A stretch of 44,807 nt of DNA. It comes from an uncultured Bacteroidota bacterium (GTDB lineage Bacteria; Bacteroidota; Bacteroidia; Bacteroidales; F082). Positions within the stretch are counted from its first letter, which is position 1, and every line of letters begins with the position of its first letter. The stretch is from positions 1 to 44,807 of the forward strand of contig CAJVXP010000018.1 of the NCBI GenBank assembly GCA_913009685.1, read 5' to 3'. The position numbers and the translations under genes are program-made. Shown here piece after piece: positions 8,582 through 16,346 of this stretch. The notes beneath the pieces were generated by a model. That model searched no databases, had not been told where the DNA came from, and worked only from the letters and a program-made list of their open reading frames with translations.

Positions 8582-9346
8582 TCACAGATGAGGTTCATTG
8601 CAAATTTTGTTAATAAGTTTTGCGAGGTCTTCCGGCGTATCAACCCCAAAGCCTTCGTAATCAGTAATATCTGCTTTTATTACAAAACCGTTTTCCAACC
8701 ACCGGAGTTGCTCCAGGCTTTCGGCCTGCTCCAGCCTGCCCGGCGACAGCAAAACAATTTTCTTCAAGACCGATGTACGGTAAGCATAAATACCCAAATG
8801 TTTGTAAACTTCTGTTTTTCCGGGCCAGTTTTCTGTTTTTTCGCCCCGCACAAAAGGAATGGCCTGCCGGCTGAAATAAAGAGCCTGTTTTTGAACACCG
8901 GTTACCACCTTTACGACATTGGGATTCATCAGCTCGTCAGCCTTTTCAATGGGATGAATAAGGGTTGCGATATCCGTTTTCTCATCCTGAAACAAGGCAA
9001 CAAGCCGGCCGATTTGCTCAGGCTTTATCAATGGCTCGTCGCCCTGAATGTTGATAACCACATCAAAAGTCCGGCCTTGCTTTTCCAGCTTTTCTACCAC
9101 CTCAAGGCAACGTGAAGTACCGTTGGCATGGTTACTGCTTGTGAGCATCACTCTGCCGCCAAAACTTTCCACATTCCGGGCAATACGTTCGTCATCGGTC
9201 GCCACCATCACCATTTCGACACCGGCTGCCGTCTTTGCCTGCTCATACACCCGCTGCACCATGGTTTTACCGCAGATATCAGCAAGTGCTTTTCCGGGAA
9301 ACCGGGTAGAAGCATAACGTGATGGAATAATTCCGAGGACTTTCAT
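8582..9346 (-). CDS. kdsB: 3-deoxy-manno-octulosonate cytidylyltransferase
   Basis: KdsB activates Kdo with CTP to give CMP-Kdo for the inner core of lipopolysaccharide. The protein has 254 residues, normal for the family. Visible motifs are the CTP-binding loop PSRYASTRFPGKAL (8-21), the NIQGDEPL segment and GVDTPEDL near the C-terminus. The gene starts 14 bases after the deoxynucleoside kinase stop and ends 45 bases before the HU/SPOR gene, all on the same strand. Other Kdo genes (kdsA, kdsC, waaA) are not nearby. The gene implies a conventional Gram-negative lipid A-Kdo outer membrane. Confidence 0.95.
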   Translation of the reverse strand: MKVLGIIPSRYASTRFPGKALADICGKTMVQRVYEQAKTAAGVEMVMVATDDERIARNVESFGGRVMLTSSNHANGTSRCLEVVEKLEKQGRTFDVVINIQGDEPLIKPEQIGRLVALFQDEKTDIATLIHPIEKADELMNPNVVKVVTGVQKQALYFSRQAIPFVRGEKTENWPGKTEVYKHLGIYAYRTSVLKKIVLLSPGRLEQAESLEQLRWLENGFVIKADITDYEGFGVDTPEDLAKLINKICNEPHL

Positions 9347-9360
9347 ATGAGTTCCCTGAT

Positions 9361-9972
9361 TTAAAACAGACCATTAATCTCAGCATCGATTCTTTCAATG
9401 ACCACACCAATATCTTCCGGTTTGGAGAGGTCAAGTTCATCAACATTAACAATCAGCAGGTTTCCCTGTTTATACTTGGAAATCCACGCTTCGTAACGCT
9501 CGTTGAGTAGTTTCAGATAATCCAGCCGGATAGATTCCTCATACTCTCTGCCGCGTTTCTGAATTTGTTCCACCAGCGTGGAGACCGAAGCCCGGAGGTA
9601 AATCAGCAGGTCGGGCGGCTGGATAAAGGAGCTCATCAACTCAAAAAGCGAGCTGTAATTCTCAAAATCGCGGGTGGACATAAGGTTCATGTCGTGCAGA
9701 TTCGGAGCAAAAATATAAGCGTCTTCATAAATACTGCGGTCCTGTATCACCTTTTTTTTGCCCCGTCTTATTTCCACTACCTGACGAAAACGGCTATTCA
9801 GAAAATAGACCTGAAGGTTGAAAGACCATCGTTGCATATCGTCATAAAAACTTTGAAGATAAGGATTGTGCTCCACATCCTCGTAATGGGCTTTCCAGCC
9901 ATAATGCTTTGACAAAATCTTTGTCAGGGTTGTCTTTCCAGAGCCTATATTTCCGGCAATTGCAATGTGCAT
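9361..9972 (-). CDS. Deoxynucleoside kinase family protein
   Basis: This 203-residue P-loop kinase of the dNK (thymidine kinase 2/dGK-like) family phosphorylates deoxynucleosides for salvage, with ATP. The P-loop is GNIGSGKTT (7-15). DRSIYEDAYIFA carries the Asp-Arg-Ser motif near the catalytic region, and the Arg-rich stretch KRGREYEESI contains a likely lid. The base specificity cannot be read from the sequence. The ATG is 12 bases downstream of the GH3 stop, and kdsB follows after 14 bases, so it is in the same operon. Confidence 0.88.
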   Translation of the reverse strand: MHIAIAGNIGSGKTTLTKILSKHYGWKAHYEDVEHNPYLQSFYDDMQRWSFNLQVYFLNSRFRQVVEIRRGKKKVIQDRSIYEDAYIFAPNLHDMNLMSTRDFENYSSLFELMSSFIQPPDLLIYLRASVSTLVEQIQKRGREYEESIRLDYLKLLNERYEAWISKYKQGNLLIVNVDELDLSKPEDIGVVIERIDAEINGLF

Positions 9973-9984
9973 TTTATTTTTGAT

Positions 9985-11517
9985 TTAATAATTAAAATTC
10001 TTTTTCGTCGTACTGCTGTGTTCCAATATTTCATCCACAAACTCCCGGCTATTGTGCAAACGAGGAATTTTGTGCTGGCCGCCCAACCTGTTGTTTCGTT
10101 TCATCCACCCGTAAAAAGTGCCCTTTTTCATTGACTTTATCAAAGGGGGTTTTAATACCAGGTTATGGTATCTTTTAGCTTCATAATCCGAATTTAAAGC
10201 TTTGAGTGCATTATCAAAAATCCCGGCAAAAAAATCAAAATTATCCGGCATTTTTTCAAATTCTATCAACCACTCATGCTGTATATTTTCGCCAACATAT
10301 AAAGGTGCAGCCGTATAATCTCTTATGGCAGCACCGGTTTTGGAGCAAGCCGTTGCAAGGGCTTTCTCAGCATTATCCACTATCAGTTCTTCACCAACAA
10401 TATTAATAAAGTTTTTGGTACGACCCGTAATTTGAATCCGGTAAGGCTGCAACGAGGTAAAACGAATGGTATCGCCTATCATATAACGCCAAAGTCCTGA
10501 GTTAGTGGTTATCACAATAGCATAATTCATATTTAGTTTCACTTCATCCAGCCCCATGGATTTCGGAAACGCCAGCCCTATCTGATCCATGGGCACAAAT
10601 TCGTAATAAATACCATAATCCAACATGAGCAGCATGTCGTTGGCATCGCTTTGGTCCTGAATGCCAAAGAAACCTTCAGAGGCATTATAGGTTTCAAAAT
10701 AACGCATTTTGCCGCCCGGAATCAGCGAAGCAAACTGCTCGCGATAAGGTTCGAAGCTGACCCCTCCGTGGAAAAAGACTTCAAGATTCGGCCACACTTC
10801 CGGAATAGTTTCTTTCCCGGCCAGTTCCAGCACCTTTCGTATCAAAACCAGCGTCCAGGAAGGCACGCCTGAAAGACTTGTAACATTGTGATCCTGCGTA
10901 GCCTCAGCCATAAGCTGTAACTTGCTTTCCCATTCGTCCATCAGGGCAATGGCCAGCGAAGGTGTACGCATGATTTGCGCCCAGTAGGGCATATTATGAA
11001 TTAAAATCGCTGAAAGGTCGCCTTCGTAATAGGATTGGTTATTCACCTCCTGAATATTCTGGCTTCCTCCCATCAACAGTCCTTTCCCCTGAAAAATAGA
11101 TGAATCGGCGTGGTTGTTCAAATAGAGGGTCAGCACATCTTTTCCCGCCTTAAAGTGGCATTCTTCGATAGTGGACTGACTAATAGGAATGAATTTGCTC
11201 TTGTTGTCCGTAGTACCTGACGATTTGGCAAACCATTTAATCTCTTCGGGCCACAACAGATTCCTTTCTCCCCGCCGCATACGGTCAATCAGGGGTTGTA
11301 TGTCCTCATATTTGCTAACCGGTACCCGTTGCCGGAAAGTTTCCGGATTATTAATGCTTTTGTAATCATACTTCTTTCCCCACTCGGTAATAGCTCCTGT
11401 AGCAATTAGCTTCTCAAACCAATCGTGTTGAACCTCTATCGGAAATTTAAGAAAGAGGTCAATTTGATGCATCCTCTTTTTAATCAGCCAGGTGAGCACG
11501 GAATTTACAATTGCCAT
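9985..11517 (-). CDS. GH3 family acyl-adenylating protein
   Basis: The protein belongs to the GH3 (auxin-responsive) family within the acyl-adenylate-forming superfamily. Plant members join amino acids to acyl-adenylates; bacterial roles are unknown. The ATP-binding motif FAKSSGTTDNKSKFIPIS is intact, as are YNASEGFFGIQ and the mid-domain YRIQITGRTKNFINIVGEE. An in-frame ATG at 11568 would lengthen it, but I prefer the ATG at 11517 (MAIVNSVLTW), giving 510 residues. Bacteroidota homologues commonly start this way, and the TAnnTTTG box at 11547-11554 lies between the two candidates, so the longer start would not be transcribed. It heads the leftward operon, divergent from ispE. Confidence 0.88.
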   Translation of the reverse strand: MAIVNSVLTWLIKKRMHQIDLFLKFPIEVQHDWFEKLIATGAITEWGKKYDYKSINNPETFRQRVPVSKYEDIQPLIDRMRRGERNLLWPEEIKWFAKSSGTTDNKSKFIPISQSTIEECHFKAGKDVLTLYLNNHADSSIFQGKGLLMGGSQNIQEVNNQSYYEGDLSAILIHNMPYWAQIMRTPSLAIALMDEWESKLQLMAEATQDHNVTSLSGVPSWTLVLIRKVLELAGKETIPEVWPNLEVFFHGGVSFEPYREQFASLIPGGKMRYFETYNASEGFFGIQDQSDANDMLLMLDYGIYYEFVPMDQIGLAFPKSMGLDEVKLNMNYAIVITTNSGLWRYMIGDTIRFTSLQPYRIQITGRTKNFINIVGEELIVDNAEKALATACSKTGAAIRDYTAAPLYVGENIQHEWLIEFEKMPDNFDFFAGIFDNALKALNSDYEAKRYHNLVLKPPLIKSMKKGTFYGWMKRNNRLGGQHKIPRLHNSREFVDEILEHSSTTKKNFNY

Positions 11518-11546
11518 GGGTATTTTTAATAGGGTTTTAAAAGTAT

Positions 11547-11554
11547 CAAATTTA
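11547..11554 (-). promoter_or_regulatory. Bacteroidota -7 promoter box (TAAATTTG) for the GH3-led operon
   Basis: The minus strand reads TAAATTTG, a perfect TAnnTTTG box, 30 bases ahead of the preferred GH3 ATG at 11517. It lies downstream of the alternative ATG at 11568, which is the main reason to prefer the shorter protein. It probably drives the run of genes ending with trmB/ATL. A clear -33 element at standard spacing was not seen. Confidence 0.5.
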
Positions 11555-11572
11555 AGAAAATTTTGCAAACAT

Positions 11573-11612
11573 CCCGGACGATTAAGAAATGAATTTCAAG
11601 AAGCCGTCCGGG
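11573..11612. repeat. Nested inverted repeat between divergent promoters
   Basis: Perfect 8-base arms CCCGGACG (11573-11580) and CGTCCGGG (11605-11612) enclose a second palindrome, GAAATGAATTTC, in the middle of the 24-base spacer. The GC-rich arms stand out in AT-rich intergenic DNA. The element lies between the GH3 (-) and ispE (+) promoter boxes. It could be an operator or a cruciform; neither strand shows a following T-run that would make it a terminator. Confidence 0.6.
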
Positions 11613-11651
11613 CCATGCTTTTCCCGAAAATAAGGATTGGCTCAAAAAGTG

Positions 11652-11659
11652 TATATTTG
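11652..11659 (+). promoter_or_regulatory. Bacteroidota -7 promoter box (TATATTTG) for ispE
   Basis: TATATTTG is a perfect TAnnTTTG box ending 17 bases before the ispE ATG at 11677. The transcript would have a leader of roughly 10 bases. No convincing -33 TTG sits at the usual 19-21 base spacing. Confidence 0.5.
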
Positions 11660-11676
11660 TTTGTCAATTTTCAACC

Positions 11677-12483
11677 ATGATACTTTTTCCGCCGGCAAAA
11701 ATCAACCTCGGACTTCAGGTAACAGCAAAACGTAACGATGGCTTTCATAATATCGAAAGTTTTTTGTATCCCATACCTTTACGGGATGTGCTTGAATTCA
11801 GAGAAGCAACTTTTTGCCAACTTAAAACATACGGGAAACCCATTCCGGGAAAACTTTCGGAAAACCTGCTCTGTAAAACATGGGGCATGTTGAAGAAGCA
11901 TTATGATATTCCTCCTTTGGAAGTTCATTTGTTAAAAAGCATCCCTGCCGGTAGCGGATTAGGCGGAGGTTCTTCCGATGCTGCCTTTTTTCTGAAAGGA
12001 CTAAACGATTTTTTTCAATTAAGGATAACAGATGAAAAGCTTATGAATCTGGCTGCACAGCTTGGCAGCGACTGTCCTTTTTTCATTCAAAACACGCCGG
12101 TATTCGTTAGCGGAAAAGGAGAAATTACAGAAGCCTGCCGGGTTGATCTGAGCGGCCTCTGTCTCGTATTGGTTGTTCCCGGCGTTCATCTGTCCACCGG
12201 TCATGTCTTTTCCATGATTAAACCCGGAATTCCGGATCTTCCCATATCAGAAATCATAAAGCTCCCCATTGCCAGGTGGCAAAATTTATTACACAATGAT
12301 TTTGAAAAAATAGTTTTTATCCGATATCCGGTACTGGCAAAGCTGAAACAGGAACTTATCAGCCGGGGAGCTTTGTATGCTTCCATGACCGGAACAGGAA
12401 GCGCATTGTATGGTCTTTTTAAAACAAAACCCGAAACTAATAATTTGGCCAAATACGGCACAACTTACCAATACAGGTTGTAA
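11677..12483 (+). CDS. ispE: 4-diphosphocytidyl-2-C-methyl-D-erythritol kinase
   Basis: IspE phosphorylates CDP-methylerythritol in the non-mevalonate (MEP) pathway to IPP and DMAPP, the building blocks used by prenyl synthases such as the one at 1010-1984. The 268-residue GHMP kinase has the substrate-binding start PAKINLGLQVTAKRNDGFH, the ATP-binding loop IPAGSGLGGGSSDA, and the C-terminal MTGTGSALYGLF. Length and motifs are normal. It stands alone, divergent from the GH3 operon and convergent with hemD, whose stop is 60 bases away. No terminator hairpin was seen in that gap. Confidence 0.95.
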   Translation: MILFPPAKINLGLQVTAKRNDGFHNIESFLYPIPLRDVLEFREATFCQLKTYGKPIPGKLSENLLCKTWGMLKKHYDIPPLEVHLLKSIPAGSGLGGGSSDAAFFLKGLNDFFQLRITDEKLMNLAAQLGSDCPFFIQNTPVFVSGKGEITEACRVDLSGLCLVLVVPGVHLSTGHVFSMIKPGIPDLPISEIIKLPIARWQNLLHNDFEKIVFIRYPVLAKLKQELISRGALYASMTGTGSALYGLFKTKPETNNLAKYGTTYQYRL

Positions 12484-12543
12484 TTCATTTCATTACAGAC
12501 CCGGAAGTTGTTTAAAGATGGAAAATGGTTCTGAAAAATATGT

Positions 12544-13314
12544 TTATTTTCTGCTACGGCGACGTCTTTCCTTTTCGCATTCGGTGATATAATAGTCAAT
12601 GGCCATAGCCATGGAAGGCGCCGATTGTGTGGGTGCCGGAATATTCACCGTGAGGCCAGCCTCTTTCAGCGTTTTGTTGGTAGAAGGACCAAAAGCGGCA
12701 ATCAGCTGGTCTCCCTGTTTATAATCGGGAAAATTGGTTAACAATGAGTTAATTCCACCAGGGCTAAAGAAAATAAGCAGGTCATATTTTTTGATATCCA
12801 GTCCGGAAAGATCGCTGGGCACCGTGCGATAAATAACACCCTGGGAATAATTGATCTTTTCCTTGTCAAGAAGCTTAAACATGGCCTGATTAGGCACGTC
12901 AGATGAGGGCACCATAAATGTTTCTTCGCTATGTTTTTTAAGCACTTCCAGCAAATCTTTGAAGTTTTGCTTTCCAAAGAAAATTTTACGCTTACGGTAT
13001 TGCACATACTTTTGCAGATAATAAGCCGTAGATTCGGAAATGCAGAAATATTTCATCGAATCGGGAATTTCTTTTCGTAACTCTTTGGCTATCCTAAAGA
13101 AGTGATCCACCGCGTGGCGACTGGTGAGAATAACAGCCGAATGGCCGTTAAATGAGTTCTTTTTCATTCTGAACTCCTGAGCAGAAATCCCTTCAATAGT
13201 GATGAATTTTTGAAAATCAATATTCAGATTAAACTTTTTACTCAATTCACCATAAGGCGATTTGCTAATGTCTGCCGGTTTTGGCTGCGATACTAAAATG
13301 TTTTTAATCTTCAA
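12544..13314 (-). CDS. hemD: Uroporphyrinogen-III synthase family protein
   Basis: The 256-residue protein matches the HemD fold, which closes hydroxymethylbilane to uroporphyrinogen III for haem and other tetrapyrroles. Visible family features are ILTSRHAVDHF in the first lobe, the YCISESTAYYLQ segment, LLIFFSPGGINSLLTNF in the second lobe, and AAFGPSTNKTLKEAG near the end. The start is a TTG at 13314; the opening MKIKNILVSQPKP resembles Bacteroidota homologues and no ATG is available. The C-terminus is a basic RRRRSRK run. Pairing with a DUF4271 gene, 69 bases upstream on the same strand, is a recurring Bacteroidota arrangement as I recall it. HemD proteins are weakly conserved, so the activity is inferred. 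Confidence 0.82.
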   Translation of the reverse strand: MKIKNILVSQPKPADISKSPYGELSKKFNLNIDFQKFITIEGISAQEFRMKKNSFNGHSAVILTSRHAVDHFFRIAKELRKEIPDSMKYFCISESTAYYLQKYVQYRKRKIFFGKQNFKDLLEVLKKHSEETFMVPSSDVPNQAMFKLLDKEKINYSQGVIYRTVPSDLSGLDIKKYDLLIFFSPGGINSLLTNFPDYKQGDQLIAAFGPSTNKTLKEAGLTVNIPAPTQSAPSMAMAIDYYITECEKERRRRSRK

Positions 13315-13383
13315 TGTCCCGATTTTTTAACCCCTACTAAAACAAAATACCCCGTTATTATTGGCCTTCCGACCTAAAACGAA

Positions 13384-14232
13384 TCATATCACACATACTT
13401 TAACCAACAAAAACAGAGGTATGATTTCAACGGCACAAAGATATAAAAATAAATGAAGCATATTGAAGTTTTGGGTTGTCAGACCAATTTTCACCGTTTG
13501 AAACCATTTGAACAGCAACAAAAATATCAACCCGACAACCATAATGCCAAATAAAAAACCGTTCTGAGTATAAAAATAAACTAATAGTAACGGAGTTAAA
13601 AACAAGCCGTTAATATAAGCCCAGACAGCGTTATTTTTCATTTGTATAGAAGCCTGAACGCTGGTATCAAAGGCAAAACCTATCAGAAAAGTTGATAGCT
13701 GGTTAAACGAATAAAAGGCAACCACCGCTCCTGCCGCAGTCCAAAATTGTGGCAAAGAATAGATATCTGCAGACAAGATTCCTATTTTTACAAGGACTAC
13801 AAACGCCATTATCGTAACGCTGACAAAGAAGTTGAGCGTTAAAAAAAGAGGCACCAGCAAACCGGGTTTACTAAAATTATCCTCACTCCATCGCAAACCT
13901 GTTCCCGAAAACCAGGAGAGAACCGTTTTGGTTGCCGCAGGATAAAAAAACCGAATAAAAGCAAACAGGGTCAACAAGCCGAAAAGCACATAATATATCC
14001 CGTTGTCATTGGCGGGATGAATCATCTGTGGCTGAATATTAACCACGTGCTCCTGAAGAAACATCTCCGCCCCTTGCAAACTATCTCCCGACAGGCCATT
14101 GACTTTGCCAAAAGACATTATTGCTGCCTTAAAACCCGGAGCTTTACCGGCTAAACTTCCGTAAAAAAGCAAACCGCCCTGACCATTAGTAAAAACACTG
14201 TATAAAGCTGATTCCAAAACGTTTGTAATCAA
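13384..14232 (-). CDS. DUF4271 family integral membrane protein
   Basis: This is a hydrophobic protein with about six predicted membrane helices, for example YYVLFGLLTLFAFIRFF, PLFLTLNFFVSVTIMAFVVL, and the C-terminal FLYLCAVEIIPLFLLVKVC. The pattern and its position directly upstream of hemD match the DUF4271 family of Bacteroidota, whose function is unknown; a link to haem or cell-envelope biology is only suggested by the neighbourhood. The start is uncertain. The frame extends to a TTG at 14319, but that would run through the divergent pta promoter and upstream of this gene's own box at 14277-14284. I therefore choose the TTG at 14232 (282 residues); TTG at 14217 is also possible. Confidence 0.7.
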   Translation of the reverse strand: MITNVLESALYSVFTNGQGGLLFYGSLAGKAPGFKAAIMSFGKVNGLSGDSLQGAEMFLQEHVVNIQPQMIHPANDNGIYYVLFGLLTLFAFIRFFYPAATKTVLSWFSGTGLRWSEDNFSKPGLLVPLFLTLNFFVSVTIMAFVVLVKIGILSADIYSLPQFWTAAGAVVAFYSFNQLSTFLIGFAFDTSVQASIQMKNNAVWAYINGLFLTPLLLVYFYTQNGFLFGIMVVGLIFLLLFKWFQTVKIGLTTQNFNMLHLFLYLCAVEIIPLFLLVKVCVI

Positions 14233-14276
14233 TGAAAAAAAATTTGTTAAAAAATTAACTATAGTAAAAACCGCAA

Positions 14277-14284
14277 CAAAATTA
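14277..14284 (-). promoter_or_regulatory. Bacteroidota -7 promoter box (TAATTTTG) for the DUF4271-hemD pair
   Basis: The minus strand reads TAATTTTG, a perfect TAnnTTTG box. It is 45 bases upstream of the chosen TTG at 14232. It lies only 4 bases from the opposing pta box at 14289-14296, so RNA polymerase could probably occupy only one of the two at a time. Confidence 0.45.
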
Positions 14285-14288
14285 GTAA

Positions 14289-14296
14289 TACTTTTG
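14289..14296 (+). promoter_or_regulatory. Bacteroidota -7 promoter box (TACTTTTG) for the pta operon
   Basis: TACTTTTG is a perfect TAnnTTTG box, 29 bases before the pta ATG. It faces away from the DUF4271 box 4 bases to its left. It is the likely promoter of pta, the dehydrogenase-like gene and ackA. Confidence 0.5.
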
Positions 14297-14325
14297 CAGC
14301 AGTAAAATTTAAAAGTCAAAACAGA

Positions 14326-15339
14326 ATGGAATTAATCAATAAAATTCATGAGATGGCCCGTCAGGCAGGGAAAACCATTGTTCTGCCCGAAGGAACCGAA
14401 GAGCGCAATCTGCGTGCAGCCGACCACGTTCTCAAAGAAAAAATTGCTTCCATCATTTTGTTGGGAAACAAAGAAAAGATTCTTCGCAATGCCGCTTCTT
14501 TCGGCTTGCAAAATATTGAAAAAGGTACTATTATCGATCCAAAAGATCATCCCCAAAAGGAATATTATGCCCACATGCTGGCCGATATACGCAAGAAAAA
14601 AGGAATGACTTTTGATGAAGCTATGAAACTGGTAGAAGAACCATTATTCCTCTCAACGCTACTTATTAAAGACGGAAAAGCCGATGGAGAAGTTAGTGGC
14701 GCCGAACATGCCACAGGAGATGTGCTACGTCCTGCTTTTCAAATTATCAAAACCCTGCCGGGAGTAAGCGCTGTATCCGGGGCTTTTATCATGATTTTAA
14801 AAGATAAGAATTTTGGAACAGACGGGGTAATGATTTTTGCCGACTGTGCTGTGAATCCTGACCCTTCTACCCGCGAGCTGGCGGAGATAGCTGTGGAATC
14901 GGCCAAAACTGCTAAAAACATTGCAGGCATCGAGCCTCGGGTAGCCATGCTGAGTTTCTCTACAAAAGGCAGTGCAAAACATGAAAAAGTGGATAAAGTT
15001 GTGGAAGCCATGAAAATGGCCAAAGAGATGAATCCTTCGCTGCAAATTGATGGAGAATTACAAGCTGATGCTGCCATTATCGAAGCTATCGGACAAAAGA
15101 AAGCGCCCGGATCAGCTATTGCAGGCAAAGCCAACGTGCTGGTGTTTCCTTCTCTCGAATCAGGAAATATTGCCTACAAACTGGTTCAGCGTCTGGCCGG
15201 AGCGGAAGCTGTTGGTCCGGTTTTGCAAGGTCTCGCAGCTCCTATCAACGACCTTTCGCGGGGCTGCTCCGTTGACGATATTATTAACATGATTGCCATT
15301 ACAGCTAATCAGGCCAACGGTCTGTACAGCAACAAATAA
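14326..15339 (+). CDS. pta: Phosphate acetyltransferase
   Basis: Pta exchanges CoA for phosphate on acetyl-CoA, giving acetyl phosphate, which AckA converts to acetate and ATP. The 337-residue protein consists of the catalytic PTA/PTB domain only (class I, no N-terminal regulatory DRTGG part). Motifs include IVLPEGTEERNLRAA at the N-terminus, DGEVSGAEHATGDVLRPA, FADCAVNPDPSTRELAEIA and the C-terminal GLAAPINDLSRGCSVDDI. It is first in a three-gene unit: the dehydrogenase-like gene follows after 30 bases and ackA after a further 17. Together they point to fermentative ATP formation from acetyl-CoA. Confidence 0.95.
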   Translation: MELINKIHEMARQAGKTIVLPEGTEERNLRAADHVLKEKIASIILLGNKEKILRNAASFGLQNIEKGTIIDPKDHPQKEYYAHMLADIRKKKGMTFDEAMKLVEEPLFLSTLLIKDGKADGEVSGAEHATGDVLRPAFQIIKTLPGVSAVSGAFIMILKDKNFGTDGVMIFADCAVNPDPSTRELAEIAVESAKTAKNIAGIEPRVAMLSFSTKGSAKHEKVDKVVEAMKMAKEMNPSLQIDGELQADAAIIEAIGQKKAPGSAIAGKANVLVFPSLESGNIAYKLVQRLAGAEAVGPVLQGLAAPINDLSRGCSVDDIINMIAITANQANGLYSNK

Positions 15340-15369
15340 CGCACACAGAAAACCATTAAAATTATAAAA

Positions 15370-16329
15370 ATGAGCGAATTAGTTCAATTTAGCCTCGGCG
15401 GACGGCTTAAACCCAAAGGAAATATCCAAACTATCGGTATTATGGGATGCGGCTCTGTAGGCCAGGTTATTACACGTATCGTCGCACAGTATGGTATGGA
15501 TGTTATCTTTTTGGATTTAACCGAAGAACGCCTGAAAGAGATCTACCACGATATTGAAGAACAGCTTGACGGCGTGATTGCCCAATGGGGAATAACACCT
15601 TCCGAAAAAAAGCTGATTCTGTCGCACATCAAAGGCACAACCAATTATAATGATCTGAAAAACTGCGATCTAATTATTGAAACCATTAGTTCGCGTCAGA
15701 AAGGAACTTTGTTAAGCCTGCGAAAAGAACTGTTTCAAAAAGTGGAAAGTGTCGTAAGTGAAAAAGCCATTATCTCATCCGACCTCTCCACATTAATTAT
15801 CTCAGACCTCGCTGTCGTATTAAAACACCCGGAAAGAGCCATTGGGGTACATTTCATTGAACCCATCGACAAGACCAATATTGTAGAGGTGGTAAAAGGT
15901 CGCCAAACATCGGATGAAACTTATGATAAAGTAAGCCGGTTTTTGAAAATGATTAACAAAAAACCCATTCTTATCAACGAATCTCCCGGAAATATCTCTA
16001 CACGAATCCTGATTCCGCTTATCAATGAAGCCTGCGAAATCCTGATGGAAGGAGTAGCCTCCATTTCCGATATTGATGAAACCATGAAAGAGACTACCGG
16101 ATATATTTACGGACCTTTTGAGATTGCCGACAAAATCGGGCTGGATAAAATCCTGAAATATATGGACAACCTGTATCAGGAATACGGCGACAAAAAATAC
16201 AAAGCCTCACCTGTTATTAAACGACTGGTCAGGGCCAATTATCTCGGTCTCCAGACCAAAAAAGGATTTTATAATTACGAAGGTAACAAGCCTGTCGGGA
16301 ACACCGTATCATGTGCCATTATTAAATAA
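15370..16329 (+). CDS. 3-hydroxyacyl-CoA dehydrogenase-like protein with altered active site
   Basis: The 319-residue protein aligns over its length with short 3-hydroxybutyryl-CoA dehydrogenases (Hbd/HAD). An extra 20 or so residues precede the Rossmann loop GCGSVG (26-31), and Asp49 at the end of strand 2 suggests NAD. Ser140, His161 and Glu173 of the active site are kept. However, three conserved Asn positions differ: SNTSS reads SDLST (Asp138), HFxNP reads HFIEP (Glu164), and VNR in the PGFVVNR motif reads STR (Thr211). The last position normally helps orient the catalytic His and substrate. The C-terminal helical domain (ILIPLINEA, GLQTKKGFYNY) is intact. Lying inside pta-ackA, it may work in acyl-CoA fermentation, but a changed substrate or a non-catalytic role is possible. 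Confidence 0.85.
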   Translation: MSELVQFSLGGRLKPKGNIQTIGIMGCGSVGQVITRIVAQYGMDVIFLDLTEERLKEIYHDIEEQLDGVIAQWGITPSEKKLILSHIKGTTNYNDLKNCDLIIETISSRQKGTLLSLRKELFQKVESVVSEKAIISSDLSTLIISDLAVVLKHPERAIGVHFIEPIDKTNIVEVVKGRQTSDETYDKVSRFLKMINKKPILINESPGNISTRILIPLINEACEILMEGVASISDIDETMKETTGYIYGPFEIADKIGLDKILKYMDNLYQEYGDKKYKASPVIKRLVRANYLGLQTKKGFYNYEGNKPVGNTVSCAIIK

Positions 16330-16346
16330 GTGAAAACAGGAAGAAG

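Noticed and set aside
9985..11568. The longer GH3 protein starting at ATG 11568
   Set aside because: The likely promoter box lies inside the extra 17 codons, and MAIVNSV is the usual family start.
13384..14319. The longest version of the DUF4271 protein, starting at TTG 14319
   Set aside because: It would extend through the pta promoter and upstream of the gene's own promoter box; a start at 14232 is preferred.
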